This document shows, one piece after another, positions 29,992 through 33,001 of a DNA stretch of 33,001 nt. Under the pieces are notes generated by a model. That model saw nothing but the letters and a program-made list of their open reading frames with translations, had not been told where the DNA came from and did no database searches. Made by a program: the position numbers and the translations under genes. Origin of the DNA: DATIJJ01 sp035478255 (lineage in GTDB: Bacteria > Pseudomonadota > Gammaproteobacteria > DSM-16500); assembly GCA_035478255.1 (NCBI GenBank), contig DATIJV010000096.1, positions 1-33,001 of the forward strand. The letters run 5' to 3'. Numbering within the stretch: the first letter of the stretch is position 1; every line of letters starts with the position of its first letter.

Positions 29992-31046
29992 TAATGCCCC
30001 TCAGATTTAATTTCTTTAAGTTGTTGAGCGGCGAGGCGCGCGGAAGTGGTTCCAGGATAACGGCTCATGACGCGCTTAAAGGAAGATTTCGCTTCAGGCC
30101 ATTTAAACTGAGCTGCATAAATCATGCCTAACTTTACTTCAGCATCAGATACTTTGGGACTGTCAGGATAATTACTGACGACAGTGGAAAACTCAACTGC
30201 AGCTAAATCCCGTTTTTTCTGCAAGCCATATAACTCGCCTAACCAATAATGTGCATTCGCTGCAGATTGACCGCTGGGATATTTTTTTAACATACTTTGC
30301 AGCACATTGATCGCTTGATCAAATTTGCTGTCTTTTATCAAATCATACGCATTTTGATACATCTGTAATTCTTCCTGCTCTGCAGCAGGTGATGAATCTG
30401 TCTTGGCTGTGACGGCAGCAGCAGGTTTAGCATCAGATTTGTCTGAGGATGCTGTGAGCTTAGGTGCCACAACAGGTTGATCATCGGCTGCGGGTTCATC
30501 AGCCGCAGGGACCGGAGCCGGCGTTAAAACATTTTTAGGTTTTTTGGATACGGTTTTTTTAGCAGAGGCTGCAGCATCATCTGCATCTATGCTGGAAGAA
30601 GAGGACTGCCGGACTGGCGCAGCTTGTTTATTTAATCGTTTGTCTAAATCAGAATACATCGTGCGCTGCTGGTTTTGCATTTGCTGCAACTGGTGTGTCA
30701 ATTCTTCTACCTGTCCACGCAAAGATTGCACTTCATTTTGTAATGTACCCATTTTTGATGAAGTGTCAGAATGCTGCAAATTCGTCATTTGCTGTTCTAC
30801 ACGATTCATCCGCTGGTCCATGCTTAAAGGCTGTGCGATACTTTGCGGAGATTGCGGCAGAACTTGCGCAGGTGGTGCAGAGGGTGCTGCTGCAGCTTCT
30901 GGGCCAGAATCCGATTGAGGCTGCCCATCAAAGGGAGGCGGATAATTGTCTACATCATAGACAGGCGCATCTTCGGCAAACGCCGTTAGCGCAAAACCTG
31001 AAAATATGATTATCGCACATATTTTTTTCAAAGATTTCAGAATCAT
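29991..31046 (-). CDS. cpoB: Cell division coordinator CpoB (YbgF)
   Basis: Periplasmic protein that links Tol-Pal function to septal peptidoglycan synthesis. A signal peptide (MILKSLKKICAIIIFSGFALTAFA) is followed by a Pro/Ala-rich stretch and a Gln-rich trimerising coiled coil (about residues 75-135). Next comes a long Ala/Pro/Lys/Asp linker (about 140-225), and then a C-terminal TPR domain (about 228-345, e.g. YQNAYDLIKDSKFDQAINVL). At 351 residues it is longer than the E. coli protein (263), mainly because of the linker. AGGTGAG precedes the start. Confidence 0.94.
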   Translation of the reverse strand: MILKSLKKICAIIIFSGFALTAFAEDAPVYDVDNYPPPFDGQPQSDSGPEAAAAPSAPPAQVLPQSPQSIAQPLSMDQRMNRVEQQMTNLQHSDTSSKMGTLQNEVQSLRGQVEELTHQLQQMQNQQRTMYSDLDKRLNKQAAPVRQSSSSSIDADDAAASAKKTVSKKPKNVLTPAPVPAADEPAADDQPVVAPKLTASSDKSDAKPAAAVTAKTDSSPAAEQEELQMYQNAYDLIKDSKFDQAINVLQSMLKKYPSGQSAANAHYWLGELYGLQKKRDLAAVEFSTVVSNYPDSPKVSDAEVKLGMIYAAQFKWPEAKSSFKRVMSRYPGTTSARLAAQQLKEIKSEGH

Positions 31047-31082
31047 ATGTTCTCACCTTGTATGCAGCACTCAATCTATCCT

Positions 31083-31616
31083 CTAATTTTGAAACTTCAC
31101 AATCATCACACGGCGGTCCATCTGGAAATCTTGTTCAGAATGCCCTGGCACCGCTGGACGCTCTGCGCCATAACTCACAACTCGCACCTGATTGGGATTC
31201 ACGCCGCGTCCTTTCATCAAATCCAATACTGAATTCGCACGATGCTCACCCAAAGCAACGTTATATTCGCGGCTGCCGCGCGGATCGGTATGACCTTCTA
31301 AAATAATTCGTGTGTTAGGATGTGCAACCAAATAATCGGCATTCGCGAAAATAGCTGGTTTATCTGCTTCACGCACCACATAGCTGTTAAAATCAAAATA
31401 ATAAGTCTTTTGAGCCAATCCACGTCTGGAAGCACCATTCTGATTACCATAATTTTGCCCCGCACCCAACCCTCTTGATTCTGCACCTGCCGCAGTATTC
31501 ATGTCATTCATGGCAGATGCATCATATCCACTGTTATTATGTTTGGTTGTGGAACACGCACTTAACGCCGCCATTCCGCCAATTATCATGACTTGCACTA
31601 TTGTTTTTAATTTCAT
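31083..31616 (-). CDS. pal: Peptidoglycan-associated lipoprotein Pal
   Basis: Outer-membrane lipoprotein that binds peptidoglycan and TolB. The lipobox LSAC places the lipidated Cys at residue 21. The C-terminal OmpA-like domain includes YFDFNSYVVREADKP, ILEGHTDPRGSREYNVALGE and RANSVLDLMKGRGV, with the diaminopimelate-binding residues in NVALGEHR. Length is 177 residues. It lies between tolB (37 bases) and cpoB (36 bases). Confidence 0.97.
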   Translation of the reverse strand: MKLKTIVQVMIIGGMAALSACSTTKHNNSGYDASAMNDMNTAAGAESRGLGAGQNYGNQNGASRRGLAQKTYYFDFNSYVVREADKPAIFANADYLVAHPNTRIILEGHTDPRGSREYNVALGEHRANSVLDLMKGRGVNPNQVRVVSYGAERPAVPGHSEQDFQMDRRVMIVKFQN

Positions 31617-31653
31617 TTATTTTCCCCCCTAAAAATATTTATTTAAGATAAAT

Positions 31654-32943
31654 TTAAGATAAATAAGGCGACCACGCTGGATCCTGCACCTCACCATTTC
31701 GCGCCGGCAAACGTAACTGGACACTTCCATCACTCGCTACCATGGATAATACACTACGTCCGCCATAAAGTGTGCCATATAGTATCATACTGCCATTCGG
31801 GGCTACACTAGGCGATTCATTATCTGTGCCCGATGCATTCGTCAAGACACGAAAAGAGGAGGTATCCAAATCCAGGATCCCAATGTTAAATAATTTGGAC
31901 TCCTGATTGAGAACAACAATATGATTTCCATCCGGTGTATAGGAAGCACGCGCGTTATAATTTCCTTCATACGTCACCCGAGAAACAGTACCCGTTGCGA
32001 GATTTTTTTGGTAAATTTGCGGGCCGCCGCTGCGATTTGAGGTAAAAATTATCGATCGTCCATCACGCGACCAGGCAGGTTCCGTATTAATAGACCAGTC
32101 ATTCGTCACTTTCGTCAATTGCCGCGATCCGACATCCATAAAATAAATATTCGGCGAACCATCTTTTGAAAGCACCAAAGCGAGTTTGCGTCCATCGGGC
32201 GACCAGGCTGGCGCGCCATTAATTCCCTTAAAGTCACTGATTAAACGGCGCGAACCCGTTGCCACATCTTCTACATAAATCGCAGAATGTTTATTTTCAA
32301 AAGAAACATAGGCAATTTGCCTGCCATTCGGCGACCAGGCGGGTGACATGATAGGATCATTCGAAATTAACAAGGGTTTGGGATTATAACCATCGGCATC
32401 CGAAACTTCTAATATGTACTGCGCTGATCCATCATGAGAGCGCTGCACAACAATATAAGCAAGTTTAGTCGAAAAAACACCGCGCACGCCGATCATCTGG
32501 CGATAAATCAGATCGCTGATATGATGCGCCAAACCTCGCAATTGGCTTTCTGGCACAGTAAACTGCTGGGAAAGTAAAGGCGCGCCGCCTTCTTCCAATG
32601 CATTGAATAGTTTGAAACTGACCTCATAGCGCCCACCGTCTATCTGCTCAATTCTACCGGTGACAATCGTATCGGCGCCAATGCTGCGATAATAACGGGG
32701 AGGCATGTTTTCTCTGACTGAACCATTGCTATACACTTTAAAGCGCCCGCTATTTTTTAAATCATTTGTGACCACTTGCGAAACATTTTCAGAAGGAATA
32801 ACACCATTGATTGCGAAAGGAACGATCGCAATAGGCACAGCACCTGCGACTCCACGCGTCAATTCCATACTTAAATAGGCAAAAACCGGGCTTGAGGTCA
32901 TTAAACCCAGCCCAACAAACAGTATGGCAATCCACTTACGCAT
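31654..32943 (-). CDS. tolB: Tol-Pal system protein TolB
   Basis: Periplasmic component of the Tol-Pal system that binds Pal. I chose the start at 32943 (MRKWIAILFVGLG), which has GAGGA seven bases upstream and begins a signal peptide ending near VFA-YLS; the longer frames to 32949 or 32985 are less likely. The 429 residues comprise the N-terminal TolB domain (about 25-165) and a six-bladed beta-propeller with repeated PAWSPDGR-type motifs. tolA and the rest of the operon should lie past the right edge of the window. Confidence 0.97.
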   Translation of the reverse strand: MRKWIAILFVGLGLMTSSPVFAYLSMELTRGVAGAVPIAIVPFAINGVIPSENVSQVVTNDLKNSGRFKVYSNGSVRENMPPRYYRSIGADTIVTGRIEQIDGGRYEVSFKLFNALEEGGAPLLSQQFTVPESQLRGLAHHISDLIYRQMIGVRGVFSTKLAYIVVQRSHDGSAQYILEVSDADGYNPKPLLISNDPIMSPAWSPNGRQIAYVSFENKHSAIYVEDVATGSRRLISDFKGINGAPAWSPDGRKLALVLSKDGSPNIYFMDVGSRQLTKVTNDWSINTEPAWSRDGRSIIFTSNRSGGPQIYQKNLATGTVSRVTYEGNYNARASYTPDGNHIVVLNQESKLFNIGILDLDTSSFRVLTNASGTDNESPSVAPNGSMILYGTLYGGRSVLSMVASDGSVQLRLPARNGEVQDPAWSPYLS

Positions 32944-32970
32944 GAGCATGTTCCTCGAAATTTTATAAAA

Positions 32971-33001
32971 ATGTAGGGTGGGCAAAGGCGTGCTTTTCGC
33001 C
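32971..33001. repeat. Family C short hairpin repeat, copy 3 (cut by window end)
   Basis: Reads ATGTAGGGTGGGCAAAGGCG then TGCTTTTCGCC, the inverse of the right half of the copies at 2147 and 12513. The left half lies beyond the window. It is in the gap upstream of tolB. Confidence 0.6.

Noticed and set aside
31058..31306. Plus-strand ORFs opposite pal
   Set aside because: They are shadows of pal, with no ribosome binding site or recognisable domain.

Overview
The window reads as chromosome of an AT-rich gammaproteobacterium, most likely of the Legionellales/Coxiellaceae type. The order lpxD-fabZ-lpxA-lpxB-rnhB next to bamA-skp, the rpsB-tsf-pyrH-frr-uppS-cdsA cluster and tolB-pal-cpoB-queE are typical gammaproteobacterial arrangements. 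The host assignment is inference from gene order and style; no 16S rRNA gene is present.

Layout. 1-2150: peptide deformylase (def), an interspersed hairpin repeat, and an unrecognised helical 402-residue protein with its own promoter. 2200-14464 (minus strand): rpsB and tsf, then pyrH-frr-uppS-cdsA, then bamA, skp, lpxD-fabZ-lpxA-lpxB-rnhB, i.e. translation, UMP kinase, undecaprenyl diphosphate and CDP-diacylglycerol synthesis, outer-membrane assembly and lipid A synthesis. The rseP and dxr genes that often sit between cdsA and bamA are absent. 14729-15310: sodB, divergent from rpsB. 15465-19836 (minus): a clpB-uspA-cbpA-cbpM stress operon behind a sigma-32-like promoter. 29221-32943 (minus): tolB-pal-cpoB-queE followed by tRNA-Lys(UUU).

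The accessory region is 19972-29220, between clpB and tRNA-Lys. It holds a small exported protein, a broken RelE/HigA toxin-antitoxin remnant, an AbiEi-AbiEii pair whose toxin gene overlaps an APH-fold kinase gene, a winged-helix/MNT nucleotidyltransferase with a HEPN-like partner, a second AbiEi-AbiEii pair of different sequence in the opposite direction, a small ORF tightly coupled to a ClpP-fold (SDH-type) serine protease, and two copies (one broken) of a Cys-rich exported protein gene. A 28-bp exact copy of the anticodon-loop to T-loop part of tRNA-Lys lies at 23370-23397, 5.87 kb from the intact tRNA gene. This looks like an attachment-site duplication of an island inserted at tRNA-Lys, although no integrase is visible. 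Two copies of an unusual palindrome followed by three 10-bp direct repeats precede the two leftmost cassettes.

The intergenic regions are dense in short palindromic repeats of at least three families: a 66-bp hairpin (six copies, with compensatory base changes), a GA/CT-rich long inverted repeat of about 138 bp (three copies), and a GGGTGGGC-type short hairpin (three copies). The most promising candidate for a new system is the overlapping AbiEi-AbiEii-kinase operon at 20989-23354. The ClpP-fold protease pair and the attachment-site structure come next.
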